A stretch of DNA of 64,000 nt from Hermatobates lingyangjiaoensis (GCA_026182355.1 JAPFBL010000009.1:992001-1056000); one strand, 5' to 3'; positions 23,655-35,705 are shown, counted from the stretch's first letter. Program-made: numbers and translations. Notes: a model not told the origin generated them from the letters alone.

Positions 23655-24118
23655 ACCTAAAAATTAGTCGATCCAAACTGGACACAAGGAGTTCAAAAAC
23701 GAAGAATAATAACCTACAGAGAAAGAGACACACTTACTAGCTCAAAAAGGTTGCCAGGACGATTTGGCGCCGTTGCGTTTTCGGCGTGCTTGGTCTTCAA
23801 CTCTCTTTTCTCCTGAAGACGGATTATCCGAAACAGGTAGCACAGAAAGTAAAAGAAACACACTAGCAGACTCAATTTTTTGGATAATCCGTCTTCAGGA
23901 GAAAAGAGAGAAACCTGTTGCAACATGGGTTGCCGTGTCGGTTACTAGCTGTTGCGTCTACAACGTGCTTGGTCTCCCTTTCTCTTTTCTCCTGAAGACG
24001 GATAACCCGAAAATTTGAGTCTGTAAGTGTGTTTCTTTTACTTTCAGTGCTACCTATCTTCAATTTTGAACTGTTATTGTGTCCAGTTTCGATCGTCTTT
24101 CCGTTTATCAAGTGTATA
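23655..24118. mobile_element. Composite family C ribozyme element
   Basis: Three family C arms: a minus-strand outer tail with a plus-strand TTTCTCCTGAAGACGG (23810), a minus-strand arm centred near 23890, and a plus-strand full arm (23920-24118) with CTCCTGAAGACGG, GAAAATTTGAG and the tail GTGTCCAGTTTCGATCG before (TA)n. The mosaic suggests repeated template switching. Confidence 0.6.
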
Positions 24119-24129
24119 TATATATATAT

Positions 24130-25165
24130 ATATAAAATAGGCACGTGGTCAATGGAAGCAAGGGAAGCAATGCCTCACCTATGATTATAGAAACAACAAT
24201 AAAAGCAATTTATTTATTTTTCTCTAGATTGATCTTCCATTATTCTGTGAAATCTTTAAAATCAGTGTAAATTATACGAAATTTAATTCTTCCAGTTTTT
24301 ATTTCGTAAATATGTGCTGACGCGTCGACCAGTAGACTGATCGCACGAAAAAATTGGCTCAGGGGTATTTCATTACAAAGGATAATTTCATCCCTGTGGA
24401 TTGAATTATTGAACATATTGCTAAAAAGACAAAAGATCAATTTTTTTCGAAGTCTCAGATGACAAGGAAAATTTAATAATATTAATTACAATTAAATTGG
24501 TTTCATTGGTAAGTTTGGAATTGATGTATTGTGAATTGGTTTGTCTCATGCAACACTCACATAGCAAAGGAGAAGCAATCTAGTAGTCTGCTTCCACCAG
24601 AAAATCGATTACATGTCGTTACAAAGGCATCAAATTTAACCAATTTCAGTTTTCTTTCTTCGATAAATCACCAAATAATGTCAAAACAACCTTCAGAATT
24701 GAAATATAGAGTGTAAATATATTTCAGAGAAAAGAGATAAAATAGTTCAATATGAAAACAAAATATACCATATTTTAAAGAGAAACGGCAACTCTATTTC
24801 TACAGCTTATTGCTCGATATTACAGGGAAAGTAAATTTAAGTGTATAGATTTTTGAACGATATTATAAAAAAACAATATTTGCAGGGACAAGAATGATTT
24901 AGCAGTCTTGCACTAATTGGAATAGTAAAAGATTTTTTAAAGAACATCAAGAACGATGCATTCTGCAATGATATTAACAATTTGAACAAGAAAAAAAAGA
25001 AATATTTAACTAATGTTTAAATAAAATGGGCAAGTTTTTATTGTATCTTTATATTTGAAAAGCAACTGTAGTATAAAATATATCTATTTAAATTAAATTT
25101 CGACCTCTATGAAAAAAAATATCCACAATTGCTTCCCAGTCACAAAAGTCACCACACGCTCCTGT
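24130..25165. other. Gene-free stretch
   Basis: AT-rich, with only short frames lacking recognisable features. Confidence 0.5.
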
Positions 25166-25178
25166 TTTATATATATAT

Positions 25179-25437
25179 AACAAGATTTCACATAAACACA
25201 TGAAATAACAATCAATGATCAAACCACAATATTAAATAGGGAAAAAAAGACTAAGATCTTTCAACCGTAAACAAGCGGTCTTCGTCAGAGCCAAAAACCC
25301 AACTGGAGTTTTGTAGTTGGGTTTTTGACTCTTACGAAGACCGCTTATTACGATTGAAAGATCTTAGTCTTGTTTTCCCATTTCTTATTGTGGTTTGATC
25401 ATTGATTGTTGTTTCACGTGTTTATGTGAAATCTGTT
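25179..25437. mobile_element. Palindromic family A element
   Basis: Both arms run from the TTGGGTTTTTGACT end at the centre (25305-25325) to the TGAAATCT tail at the outside, and (TA)n borders both. The arms differ at many single positions (for example CCGTAAACAAG against TTATTACGATTG), so this copy is older than those at 9 kb. A (TG)n tract follows at 25453-25492. Confidence 0.8.
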
Positions 25438-25456
25438 TATATATATATATATGCGT

Positions 25457-25498
<42 letters not shown>

Positions 25499-25639
25499 CA
25501 TCATTATACACATAAATCAAGTGACCAAATTTGGAAAACATCTATTTTCTCAAATTTCCTAAATTTTTCCTTTTCCCAAATTTATTATCTATTTACATGA
25601 AGCATGAAAAAATAGCGGATTTCAAGAAGAAGTATTTTT

Positions 25640-25885
25640 GCTCGAAATATAAATGGAGTCGGTAGCGGTTTAGACGGAAGGAGGGGGCCCGATGTCAGCC
25701 AGATGGCCCTGTATTTGTTCTACCAGGACACCCTCTTCCTCTCTTCCCACATCCTCTCACGGCCCTCAAGCCCTTATCATTTATTAAATTAGCCTTCCCT
25801 AGTCAGCTGTCTGCTTGTTCATCTCCGCAGCTAAACGCAGTCGAGTCAGCAAATATTGTTTAACCAGTGTGTCGTTTGAATTAAG
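25640..25885. promoter_or_regulatory. GC-richer island, candidate conserved non-coding element
   Basis: GGAGGGGGCCCGATGTCAGC through a C-rich tract to GCAGCTAAACGCAGTCGAG, with TTTATTAAATTAG homeodomain-type cores in the middle. Isolated, single copy, no ORF. Confidence 0.3.
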
Positions 25886-26312
25886 AAAACGACTTTAGCT
25901 TAACTCTCAATAAAATAAGAGAAAATATTATCAAATATTCCAAAACTTACCATTATTGTGACATTTATTTATTTTGAAGATCACTCATTACTCAATGATT
26001 TGCTAAAATAAGCTGGTTAATAAAATAAGAGGTTAGTCAAAACCGAAATATGATAATATTATAGAATTGTTGTTCCTTATGATCACTAAATGTACTGTAG
26101 GGTAAAACATACACTAAATGTATGTTTCATTAACCTTAACAAACTAATCACATGAATAAAACTCACTGAAAGTCAAACGAAAAAACCTGAACCATTCTAC
26201 CAATACTAGTAAACAAATAAATTAATAAAAATCTGAAAAAGTGTATAATTAGTAAAAAAAAAACAGAAATTATGATACGTACATAGTAAAAGTAAAAAAC
26301 TAAAATCTAAAC

Positions 26313-27256
26313 CAGGGGCTGCCAACCAGAAGTGCAAGACATCATTCCAGGGGGCGCGAGAAGAAGGTGTAAATTTAAGTAATTTCCTTAGTTTCAGGAA
26401 ATTTCAACACTTTTAAGAATATGATATTTTTTAAGGAAATTCCGAGGAAACTTTCAAAAGCTTAGGTCGATAATGTTATGAAAATTCTAAGTTTTTCATA
26501 TGAAAAAAATAATATTTTTGATTTTATTATCTTAAACATGTATCAAGGAAGCAATTATTTTTTTGTCAAATATATTCAAATGTTAATCTGGAATATCCTT
26601 TTTAGTCCATTGTTTGCTTTTTTTATATATTACAAAATTAAATTCCTTTCTAAGTGTTTCGAAGCTACTTCTTTATTTAACTATTTTTCATATATTTTAA
26701 ACAAGTGTTATTATTATAGGGTAAAAAGCTAATGAAATGGTCTCCACATATAAAAATTTAATCGTATTAAAGTTAAGTGTTCTTCCTCAACCATTAACTA
26801 AAAAGTACAATACCATCAGAGAGTTGTTTATAGTACAAAGTAAATATAGTACAAAATAAAAATAAAATAAAATAAGGAAGAGAGTACGAACCTAAGGGTG
26901 AGTGTTCGAACAATATATTTTAATAACATAAGCTACATGTTTGAAACGCGTTGTTTATACGATTAAATTTTTATATGTGGAGACCATTTCATTAGCTTTT
27001 TACCCTACAATGAGTAAATATCACATAACAACCGATTTCACTACGTTAAAAGTGTTAATATTTTCATTAAAGTTGCTCAAATATCAGTCTGTGAAGTTCT
27101 TGTCTAAAAATCTATTTTTTTTTAATATTATCTTTTGGTAAAATTTAGTATCAGTCCCCCATCTTTCATCCTTGAGCAAAGTATAAAATGTAAAAGGTGC
27201 AAAGTCAAAGAGAAATTTATTAGGGGTGCAGGAGTAAAAAAGATTGGGAACAACTG
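26313..27256. mobile_element. Non-autonomous hAT-like element carrying a family E insertion
   Basis: Left terminus CAGGGGCTGCCAACC; right terminus (reverse complement) CAGTTGTTCCCAATC, an imperfect 15-bp inverted repeat typical in form of hAT ends. Flanked by an 8-bp duplication ATCTAAAC / ATCTAAAT (26305-26312, 27257-27264) with one mismatch; 8 bp is the hAT norm. No transposase. A family E palindrome (26716-27050) sits inside. Confidence 0.65.
26716..27050. mobile_element. Family E palindrome with 12-bp target duplication
   Basis: Inverted arms share TAAAAAGCTAATGAAATGG and CTCCACATATAAAA; the right arm has GAAACGCGTTG followed by the ATGAGTAAATA tail. Flanks AGTGTTATTATT (26704-26715) and AGTGTTAATATT (27051-27062) form a 12-bp duplication with one mismatch. 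Confidence 0.7.
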
Positions 27257-27460
27257 ATCTAAATCTATATGGCCATAAACACCTGTTTTGAGGAATTCTA
27301 CACACATCTTTAATTCTACAAACATCTTTAATTTAAGCTTTACCTATTGTTCTTAGTTTACTGTCCATTAGTAATTACAATATTAAATTGAGTCACAAAA
27401 CACTTCCGTTATACATTATTATTATTATTTTAACATTAATATTAAAACAATAACAGGAAG

Positions 27461-27630
27461 TTATTGGTTGTCTGTAACAGGCATTTTTTAGTTAATGCCT
27501 GAGGAAGAACACTACGTGTTCGAAACGCGTTGTTTATATCATTAAAAATTTTTATATGTAGAGACCATTTCATTAGATTTTTACTCTACAATGAGTAAAT
27601 ACAACATAATAACTGATTGCACTACATTAG
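27461..27630 (+). mobile_element. Single-arm family E ribozyme element with 12-bp target duplication
   Basis: Contains AATGC, CTGAGGA, A, GAACAC-TAC-GTGTTC, GAA, ACGCGT, T, then the family E tail to CTACATTAG. Exact direct repeats AATAACAGGAAG flank it (27449-27460, 27631-27642). Unlike the (TA)n-bound families, this is a clean insertion into ordinary DNA. Confidence 0.8.
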
Positions 27631-27644
27631 AATAACAGGAAGGT

Positions 27645-28145
27645 TATTAGAAAATACATCACCTTGACTTCTAAATTCTCTTTTTCCTTCCTAAGTTTTG
27701 TAAGTTTCCCATCATCCAGTTTAAAAGTTTAAATTTTTAAAATGTTTAAAATTCATCTTTGGAGTGGTTATTTCTCTTATAATGGTCCTCAGATATATAT
27801 TTTTTGTTTCTATCCTTTAAGTAGTAGGTGCATTGAGTTTTAATAGTCTTATGCTTACTTGTTCAGTACTGTTTGTCTAAACCTGTTGTTTACAGCTATA
27901 GTTTTTCCTTCAGATCAACATGACATTTCAAGTAAACTGGTTTTTATCAGAATGTTCGTTACGGATCCAAAAATAGACATTTTTGTGCAGGAGATACTAT
28001 TTATGATTGCAATGAATTTCAATATATTTTAAAATCAAGTAAATCTTTGTGTTTTTCTTTGGCAAAGTTTATCATCGTTTCCTTTGTCACACGTAAATAT
28101 TATTTTATAACTGCGAATACCTTATCTATTAATCAGGTGCAATAA
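27645..28145. other. Gene-free stretch
   Basis: AT-rich, nothing supported. Confidence 0.5.
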
Positions 28146-28149
28146 AATT

Positions 28150-28380
28150 CATTATGAAATACATGTATGATTAGAATAAAGCAAGAAACAATAAGTCTCC
28201 AAAGACAAAAAACTTATCAAACGTCGACGCGTTTCGAACACTTAGTATTCATCAAGTTGCATCGCCTGTTGAGAGAGGTCCTGCCTGACGATGAACACCA
28301 AGGGTTCAAAAGGCGTCGACGTTCAATAATGGTGACTGATTGTTTCTTCCTGCATTCTAATCATGAGTAAATACCACACA
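28150..28380. mobile_element. Family F palindrome, relative of family E
   Basis: Inverted arms ATGATTAGAATAAAGC / GCATTCTAATCAT enclose two inverted ribozyme-like cores. The right one reads CTGACGA, T, GAAC...GTTC, then AAAAGGCGTCG, with G12 replaced by A. The left (minus) one has GTTCGAAACGCGTCG. The tail ATGAGTAAATACCACA is shared with family E. Confidence 0.6.
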
Positions 28381-28564
28381 ATAAATGTTTGCATAGCTTG
28401 TGAATAGATGTTTTATTACCTTTTCTTAAAGTTTTTTTACTTTAGAGGAAAAGTAGGTGTCCAGAAAACAAGTAAACAATAATAAAAAATATTTTTTTTT
28501 CATTGTAATATATTATAAAGAAAATAAGTTCAGTATAGATACGGAAACTTAGAAAAATTAAAAA

Positions 28565-28735
28565 CACACACTTACAGACTCTAATTTTAAATTTGGACCG
28601 TCTTCAGGAGAGATAAGAGAAGACACTGGAACAGAGGTTGGTTGTCCGTGTGTGTTTTGAATTTCTCTGTGATTTTTTTATCTACATTGAACTTTATTTG
28701 CCCGTTTCGGATCGTAGTTTTACTGAAATAGTGAA
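28565..28735. mobile_element. Decayed family B-prime element
   Basis: TTACAGACTCTAATTTTAAA, GGACCGTCTTCAGGAGAGAT and the tail TTTGCCCGTTTCGGATCGTA match the copies at 35.4-35.7 and 44.1-44.3 kb. Arms are shortened. Confidence 0.5.
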
Positions 28736-29049
28736 AAATAAAATATTTTTACATATGGATTGCAATGAGAATATATCATTATTACTTTACAACCTAAATT
28801 AATAATTCATATGTAATTACTATTTCTAATTCAATAATATTATTAAGAGTCGGTTTACCGTCAAGTAACAATCATATATCTCAGCTAACTGATTATGATT
28901 TATATTTCAATGTTTTTTACTTAAAAACCACTACTTAATTCTATAAACTTCAACTTAACAATCAACCAATGGGAGAAACAGTGGCTTGTTACACTGTCTA
29001 CCTGTAAGATCTGGGAGAGCCTAACATCAACTGACCCATCAACTTAAAC

Positions 29050-29320
29050 CTGCCAACAGCCTAAGAGTGACCACCTTCCGCATGAAGATGGGCATACCTG
29101 TACCACAATGGTGTCTATCAACCCCAGAGTGTCTTCTCTGCCATCGTGAGTCAATGGATATCCAGCACTTGAAGCTCTGCCCAGTTTTGATCCTCTCTCA
29201 ACATGACGACCAACTATACCATATCCACCACGGGCCATATCCAGCCCATTGGCCTCTTCAATACAACCCGCTAGTTCATCAAGACTTATAGCTATAGACA
29301 CGAGCTAAATTTTTCGGTGC
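29050..29320 (+). pseudogene. LINE 3' fragment (C-terminal zinc-knuckle region)
   Basis: Plus-strand translation contains LTTFRMKMGIPVPQWC, CLLCHRESMDIQHLKLCP, the CxxC...H...C pattern seen at the C terminus of many Jockey/I-type LINE ORF2 proteins. A stop follows at 29287-29289, and CTATAGACACGAGCTAAATT resembles the 3' segment after the LINE at 47.2 kb. Strongly 5' truncated. Confidence 0.6.
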
Positions 29321-30155
29321 GTATTTTTTTCTGTTTTTTTTACCTTTTTTGAATAAATGGAGAACTAAGTTTACATTAACCTACTTAAACAGTATAAAAA
29401 GTGTTTTTACATAATTAAAATACCATCTTACTTTGGAAAAGTGTAAACAACAATCAATGTTAAACTATCAAAGAGGTGTCTCTGTTATTTATAGTTGATA
29501 AAAGTGGTGAAAACATTTATCTAAAAAATACTAAAATTAGTGTATATTAGTGCTTCGCTTTAAATTATTCATGAGGTTATGAGCCGAAATGTGAAATGTG
29601 AAAACTGTTCAAAGTTCATGAATACTTTCAAGGGCCTTGCCAAGGTTCAATATAACGAGTTTCTCTAGTCACTTGAAAAAGAGAATATTGCCATTAAGCT
29701 CGCTAAAAGTTAATTTCGCAAAGTTGAATATCACATTGAAGTTGTGATAAAGAGGTGTGAGTTTTCAGAATAGTAGAAAAACATTTTACCGAATAATAAT
29801 GCTGAGTCCTGTTAAGATGGAAATAACAACACAAAAAAAAATAATCTTCAAAAATGGAAAACCAGGATCAATAATTCTATCAGATTAATGGAAAGGATAT
29901 TGGGTGCGTGAACTTTTTTTTTTCAAACATTTTACAGTGAATTATTCAAAGATACGAAAACTGGCTTTCATACTAACACCATCAAAGGAAATTGGATTGC
30001 AACAAAAACAAAACACCAATAAGATGAAGAACAGAAAGCAATATTTTTTATTTTGAGTCATATAAAATTAAAAGAAATTGATACTGTAAGGGATTTAAAA
30101 TTAATTTACTCTGTGTTTTTATTACTTACATTTATTCAAAACGAGGGTAAAAGAT
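29321..30155. other. Gene-free stretch
   Basis: AT-rich, nothing supported. Confidence 0.5.
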
Positions 30156-30159
30156 AAAA

Positions 30160-30350
30160 AATAGAGATCGTGCCTATGGGTTGAGATCCGTCTTTCACTC
30201 GGTCCCACCTAATATATTTTTGAAGTCAATGCCGCCTCCAGCCAAGAAGTTTATCCACTCCTGAACCACAATCACAATATCATCTTGACTTGTCAGAGTG
30301 TCAATCTCCGAACGGCACAACAGCCAAAGGTGGACGTTGGCCAGTAAGTA
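30160..30350 (-). pseudogene. Possible mariner-like transposase C-terminal remnant
   Basis: The minus strand is open for about 50 codons and reads NVHLWLLCRSEIDTLTSQDD then VIVVQEWINFLAGGGIDF before a stop. The pattern of a short run, S-x-D-D, then V-x-E-W resembles the C-terminal end of mariner transposases. No catalytic DDD/DDE residues or inverted ends are visible. The family call is tentative. Confidence 0.35.
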
Positions 30351-31377
30351 AATAATTCTTTAAAATTTAGTTTAATAGACATTAATAGTAATAATTAATT
30401 AATATCGTGATATTTTATCTGATTTATTTCATCGTTCTGTAGATTTCTGTTATTAATTCACAAATCTAAAATTATTACGTAAGAATTTACCATTAATTGG
30501 TTGAATATCCTTTATCTTTCCAATCCTTCAATGTTCCATCCAATTACTGAAGGTTATATCTGTACAAAGATTTCAATTGAAAGCAGCGTTTTGAATGTTT
30601 TATTCTTGACAAGCCTGTGATGCATTCCCAATATACTGCGCATACAAATATTATTTCTGCTACTATTATACCAAGTAAATTTGAATATACGTCTCTTTTG
30701 TATTAATATAAGCAGACTCCTATTAAAAGTCACTAATGATAAAGAAATAAATCTGGGGTGGTTCGTTCACCCTTAATGGTACTACAGCAAAGCGTATTTT
30801 TAGACTCAAGGGTAATCAAGTTTGTTTATTAATAAATTGCACTGTTGCTGTTCAGGGCTTTAAGTAGCCCTGACTGAGAGTTTGCAAAGTAATGATTATC
30901 CCTTTCTTGTTAGTTTGTACTTTCGATTCCAATAAGAATAAGTAGAGCTCAATTATAGATTTCAGTAGGCAACTCCATTCAATGTTTTTTTTTTGTTCGT
31001 ATAAGAGAAAGGCCTGGACTGGCGTATTTTGGCGGTTAAAGCGCCATGAATTACAACTGTGTACAACTGGTTTGCAGAATTCAATCGAGAGTGCTTTAAT
31101 CTCTGTAAGGCAGGCCCCGGCAACCTGAGGCCCGTCTCAAAAATAAAAACAGATGTTCTATAACAGATCAAAATTTTCATGTAGTTATGAGAATTTCAAC
31201 AAGCAACCTCACTTCAGACTTCGAAAGAATAGTTAAGAACTGTGACAGGACGCATTTGTCTCATTAAATAATAAAATTGGATTTATACTTTTCAGAATAA
31301 AGTCGTAGTAACTAGATTTTTTGAATTATGTTTATTAAAATTAATACTTTTATTACATTTTTTAAACATTAAATTTA
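30351..31377. other. Gene-free stretch
   Basis: Holds GGCCCCGGCAACCTGAGGCCC (31113-31133), reminiscent of a hAT-type end, without a visible partner. Confidence 0.4.
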
Positions 31378-31632
31378 TTGGTTATTAACGGATGCTATCA
31401 AATAGTAGTTAATGGACCACCAGAACGAAAAAATAGAAACAAAGAAATACTTTCCGACCATAAAGACAAGCTAGACGACTTACAAATAGATTACAGACTG
31501 ACTCAGGTAACGACCGGACATTATTCCAAAATCAAATTGACTGACCAGACATGGAACCATTTAATTTATGATTGTCCAAAATTAGATCCTTACGAACTAA
31601 GGTTAATACAAACAGTAAATCCTACACGATAG
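31378..31632 (+). pseudogene. LINE ORF2 C-terminal fragment
   Basis: An 84-codon frame includes DYRLTQVTTGHYSKIKLTDQ, TWNHLIYDCPKLDPYELR and then a stop. TQVxTGH followed by TWxHLIxDCP is the usual C-terminal signature downstream of the RT/RNase H region of arthropod LINEs. Upstream ORF2 is missing. Confidence 0.6.
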
Positions 31633-31982
31633 GACAGGATTTTCGTATCAAAGAAAATAAATGAATAAAAGAACAGTTTGTGCTAGACTTCAAAAAATTG
31701 GTATCTAATAGTCAATTGGAAGTGTTCTGAAGTGAAATTAGATAACTACTATTGAAATGAATGTAAATATTTTAGTGCATGTTATTTATATTAAGTCCAC
31801 ACTGTAATATTATATTTACAACTGGAATATGAAATATTTATTTGGAATATTTTAGTTATATTTCGTGTGTTATATGTAGTTGTATGCACGTTATACCTTG
31901 TGTGATACGTGCGGTTATAAAAAAACTCAATCATAACATTCTTACTGTTGTAAGGAAAAAACACACAGAAACAGACAGACAC

Positions 31983-32039
<57 letters not shown>

Positions 32040-32063
32040 AGAGAGAGGGAGGGAGACAAATAT

Positions 32064-32111
<48 letters not shown>

Positions 32112-32145
32112 ATATTTTATATATATATATTATATATATATATAA
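31983..32145. repeat. (GA)n then (CA)n and (TA)n microsatellites
   Basis: A (GA)n tract (31985-32050) is followed by a short CA run and TA repeats. Frames across it are low-complexity RERERE or IYIYIY and not genes. Confidence 0.9.
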
Positions 32146-32289
32146 ACTGTCAGTACCCCACCCCACCATCCACCCACCTCAGTCAGTAGCTCTTGCGAAT
32201 CAGGCCCAAGAGCAGCTACTTCAAACTTCTACTATATAATGGTTTTAATACCAACTCCAAAGACTAATAATTTTCCTCTTTGTTTAATT

Positions 32290-32452
32290 AATCACCCTGA
32301 AGATGACTGGAAGCCAGTCGAAACATGTCGGTTATAACTTAATTAACATTCTCCAACGTTTGGATGAAGGAAAGAAGAAGGTATTCAGAAACCTTGAAAA
32401 ACTAGTGAAGAAAATGACATCAGCGAAATACGGTCAGCTGTTCAACGAGATA
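32290..32452 (+). mobile_element. Single-arm family D PLE fragment
   Basis: A ribozyme-like motif, then an open frame from ATG 32303 (MTGSQSKHVG...) reading LDEGKKKVFRNLEKL and MTSAKYGQLFNE, which enters (TA)n directly after FNE. The peptide matches the start of the PLE-like ORF at 62 kb. The ATG lies inside the ribozyme core (CTGAAG-ATG). Confidence 0.7.
32294..32332 (+). ncRNA. Hammerhead-ribozyme-like motif (family D)
   Basis: Stem I ACC/GGT, CTGAAGA (32297-32303), extra T, perfect stem II GACTGG-AAG-CCAGTC, GAA, stem III ACATGT (32323-32328), C at 32329 as the cleavage nucleotide. One of the cleanest copies. Confidence 0.6.
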
Positions 32453-32479
32453 TATATATATATATATATATATAGTCGT

Positions 32480-33740
32480 TTAATTTGAAGTTGAGCGAGC
32501 TACGAAAAATATAGGAGGTATGTAACTCTTAACATTCACGTGACACATCTGTTTAAGGACACTGCTGAACATAAAGAGATTAAAATACAGACCAGGGATG
32601 TAAATGGATATCAGACTATCTACCAAGCCCTGGTAAACTGTAACATACAGTTCCACTCTTTCCGCCCTCAGTGGGAAGAGAGGAACTTTAAATATGTAAT
32701 TAGAAATCTTCCTCCTGTTGCCAGGGAAGAAGAAATAAAAACAGCCTTGAAAGAACAGGGCTTGGAGGTGAAGTCCGTGACTCAGATGACATCCTCTGGT
32801 TGACAAGGAATCGGGCCAGCCTAAGAAACTTAGGCTCTTTGAATTTGTTACCTCCTCCAAGGAGGTAGCAATTACAAGTTAACTTTTGAGGTGAAAGTTA
32901 AGAGATCCAGAAAGCGCGCTGGACCTCCTCAATGCCATAGACGCCAGCGTGTAGGCCACACGCAGGCATTTTGTCACATTCACCCAAAATGTGTTAAATG
33001 CGCTGGAGCTCACCACTTTAAAGAGTGTAAAAAGCCAGAGGATGCGCTACCCTCTTGCTCTAACTGTATGGAGCAACACCCAGCAAATTACAGGGGTTGC
33101 GCATACATTAAGGCGCAAACAAAGAAGAGGAAGCCTAAGAACCCCCTTGTCAAAGAGGGTGTCTTACAGTCAGGCTCTTGGCACCTCCAGCCAAAATGCC
33201 TCTTCATTTCCTCAATTTGTTCAAGAGGATAACAACATTTTGACTGTTATTAAGGTATGCGCAACATTATAAGTGTTAACAGGCTCGTTATTGCCTCGCC
33301 TAGCTGCGGAAGTAAAGTTGTCAAAGGAGATCGACACTATTTCCTTACGGGATCATGCTACCATTGCCCTGCTGTCATGAACAGGAACAATGGAAGACTA
33401 AAAGTGCTCATCTGGAACGCGAATGGTATTCGCGCTAAGAGGAACGAGCTCTTGAAGTTCCTCAATCGTCATTCCATTGATATAGGGATGCTCAGTGAAA
33501 CTCACTTAGCACCACAACATAAGTTCAGTCTGCCGGGTTTCTCAATCAGAAGAACTGTAGAGAGTCCTATTCTCGAACGACACAAAAAAAGTCATGGAGG
33601 AACTCCAATAGCGGTCAGGACGGACATGCCATATACAACACTTCCTGCTAACCTAGACATAAGTTGGAAAACACTACTATACAAATACAACTCGGTCCTG
33701 GTAAACTTTAATTCTGTTTCTATTTCACAGTCGATTCTTT
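32480..33740 (+). pseudogene. Jockey-type LINE: ORF1 (pre-C2HC, zinc knuckles) and start of ORF2 endonuclease
   Basis: Frame 1 (about 32540-32803) encodes a pre-C2HC-like domain, NGYQTIYQALVNCNIQFHSF then FKYVIRNLPPVAREEEI. After a frameshift, 32891-33232 gives CCHC knuckles (KCVKCAGAHHFKECKK; CSNCMEQHPANYRGC). From 33375 an AP-endonuclease N terminus is visible: LKVLIWNANGIRAKRNEL with the N of the active site, then IDIGMLSETHL with its catalytic E. The element is cut off by (TA)n at about 33745. Broken by several frameshifts; not functional. Confidence 0.75.
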
Positions 33741-33765
33741 TATTAATATATATATATATATATAT

Positions 33766-33828
33766 AAAACAAGACTAAGATCTTTCAACCGTAACAAGCG
33801 GTCTTAGTCAGAGTCAAAAACCCAACTA
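33766..33828 (-). mobile_element. Family A fragment
   Basis: Minus-strand core of the family A unit: TTGGGTTTTTGACTCTGACT, AAGACCG, CGGTTGAAAGATCTTAGTCT, then (TA)n. CTGACGA reads CTGACTA here. Confidence 0.7.
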
Positions 33829-33944
33829 GTGCTTAAAATTCGTGATCTACTTTCATTTTAATCAAACAAAAACTTCACCTAATTATATACATATTCTTAT
33901 CTTGCATGTGAAATTTAAAAAATTAAATTTCGTTACATTAAAGG

Positions 33945-34262
33945 ACATTGGGGGGGGACTGTTGTTTAGGCCGGGGATTCTGGAGGGGTATGTAGTAGTG
34001 GTACCTGGAAATAATGGGGAGATCGATAGTGGGCGAGGGGCGGTGTAATAAGGCCAGGGAAGGGAGGAAATGTGAAAAGGAAGAATGGGGGCAGCTGTGG
34101 GAACAGCTGGCACTGACGTCACGGCAACGGTAACACCGGGTGTCACTTGCACTGCCGAGTGTCTCGCTTCGCACCATTCTCTCTGAATAGCAAGCATAAT
34201 CTGCCTCTTCCTCAACAACAGCCTGTCGTCACAGAGTTCTTCCTCTCCTCCAAGAGGTCTTA
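33945..34262. promoter_or_regulatory. GC-richer island with a CRE palindrome
   Basis: G-rich block followed by CAGCTGTGGGAACAGCTG (two CAGCTG E-boxes) and a perfect CRE/ATF palindrome TGACGTCA, with GGCAACGGTAACACCGGG after it. Not repeated elsewhere. A promoter or enhancer is plausible but no transcript start or ORF is evident. Confidence 0.35.
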
Positions 34263-34558
34263 TTTTTTTAAATAAAAGGGACCCTCTTCTATTAATATTG
34301 TAGTAATATGAAAAAAAACTTAATTTTCCTTCATTGGTAAAGATGATTGTTAGTTGTACTAATTCAAAACAGATATTATATAAACATAATACACTAATTT
34401 ATAATTGAGGTTAGTATATATTTGACCTTGCACAAATGTTCATGAGAAATAAGTAGGGTTGTTACTGGAGCAGAAATAGTTCATTCTAATGTATTTATTC
34501 TAATATTCTAATATTGGATTTTTCGTTTTATTTGACACTGCTAAGTCAGTTAAAAATA

Positions 34559-35341
34559 CAGGTATACCTCACCAAGTGTTGTTAATTGGGACCAGGAGAG
34601 GCAACTTAAGTCGAATCAGCTGGCCTCTAGGCTAAAGACAAAATAACCTTTCCTAGTTCTGTACAATACTTTATTCATGAATGCAATTTTCAATAGTATA
34701 AGGCTAATAAGAATCTATTACAAGCTTGCAAACAAATAAATTTTTTTCTCTTCATGTTCGTCATCCCTAAGGCATCAGATTTCATAAGAGCTAAAATCCT
34801 GTCTTATTATTATCTATAATTGTCGATGCAGTTGTCTAACTCATCTCAAAAGATCGTGTATCCCTACCAATTTCTCGCCTTTTTCACGGCGTTGTATCAT
34901 AGCCAGTTTATCGTCCAGCCTTACAGAATGACGCTTAGCACTTGTACTTTAAATTTTCTTTGACACCATGTGATCAAAATATAAGGTCACAAATTAATGA
35001 GAACGATAAACAGACGTAATGAACTAATCAAACCAAAACGATAGCATTTACATATGTTTTGATTCTTATTTATAGCACGATGACATTTTTTATGAGCTTT
35101 TGTTTTTATTTATAGAACACATAATTAAATAGTAATGTGATTTATTTAAATCACATTATATTTCATGTGATTATAATGGTTTTGTTGTGATATTTTGATT
35201 CCAATATTTTTAGTAGACAAACAGAAAGTTTAATATCTGAGGTATAATTTTTTTTGTATTTTTCCATGTACTATTTTTTTTAAAACCGACATATAATCGA
35301 GACCGACTTAAATCAAAACGACGTAGGCCGAGGTATACCTG
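34559..35341. mobile_element. Non-autonomous pogo/Tigger-like transposon
   Basis: Perfect 12-bp terminal inverted repeats CAGGTATACCTC (34559-34570) and GAGGTATACCTG (35330-35341), flanked by TA on both sides. These termini resemble Tigger/pogo ends. The interior (783 bp in all) has no transposase frame. A second, diverged copy lies at 37.3-38.0 kb. Confidence 0.8.
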
Positions 35342-35384
35342 TATATATATATATATATAATATATATATATATACACTTTTTCG

Positions 35385-35690
35385 TTGGAAATACGATCCA
35401 AAACGGACAAATATAGTTCAATATAGACAAAGAAACATAGAGAAATCAAAAGAACACACTTACAGTCTCTAATTTTTGGTTTGAACCGTCTTCAGGAGAG
35501 ATAAGAGAGGGAAACTAAGCGCACTGGTTCAGAGACGGTTGGAGACCGGTTGGAGGGTCTCCAACCGTCTCTGAACCAGTGCGTTTGGTTTCCCTCTCTT
35601 ATCTCTCCTGAAGAAGGTTCAAACCGAAAATTAGAGACTGTAAGTGGGTTCTTTTGATTTCTCTATGTTTCTTTGTCTATATTGAACTGT
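35385..35690. mobile_element. Palindromic family B-prime ribozyme element
   Basis: Arms meet near 35545 (ACCGGTTGGAGGGTC) and both contain CAGAGACGGTTGGAG, CCAGTGCG/CGCACTGG and TCTCTCCTGAAGAAGG or its variant. Outer ends are (TA)n. The left arm's tail is longer than the right's and includes TTCGTTGGAAATACGATCC. Confidence 0.75.
35605..35636 (+). ncRNA. Hammerhead-ribozyme-like motif (family B-prime)
   Basis: CTC/GAG stem I, CTGAAGA (35608-35614), extra A, stem II GGTT-CA-AACC (allowing one shift), GAA, AATT, A. Small stems; same layout as the 9.9-kb motif. Confidence 0.4.
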
Positions 35691-35705
35691 ATATATATAT
35701 ACCAC

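Noticed and set aside
29044..29301. 85-codon minus-strand frame
   Set aside because: Shadow of the LINE C-terminal fragment on the plus strand.
33883..34218. 111-codon and 79-codon minus-strand frames over the CRE-containing island
   Set aside because: Open by composition (P/S/T-rich); the frames continue into AT-rich DNA without any domain or splice structure.
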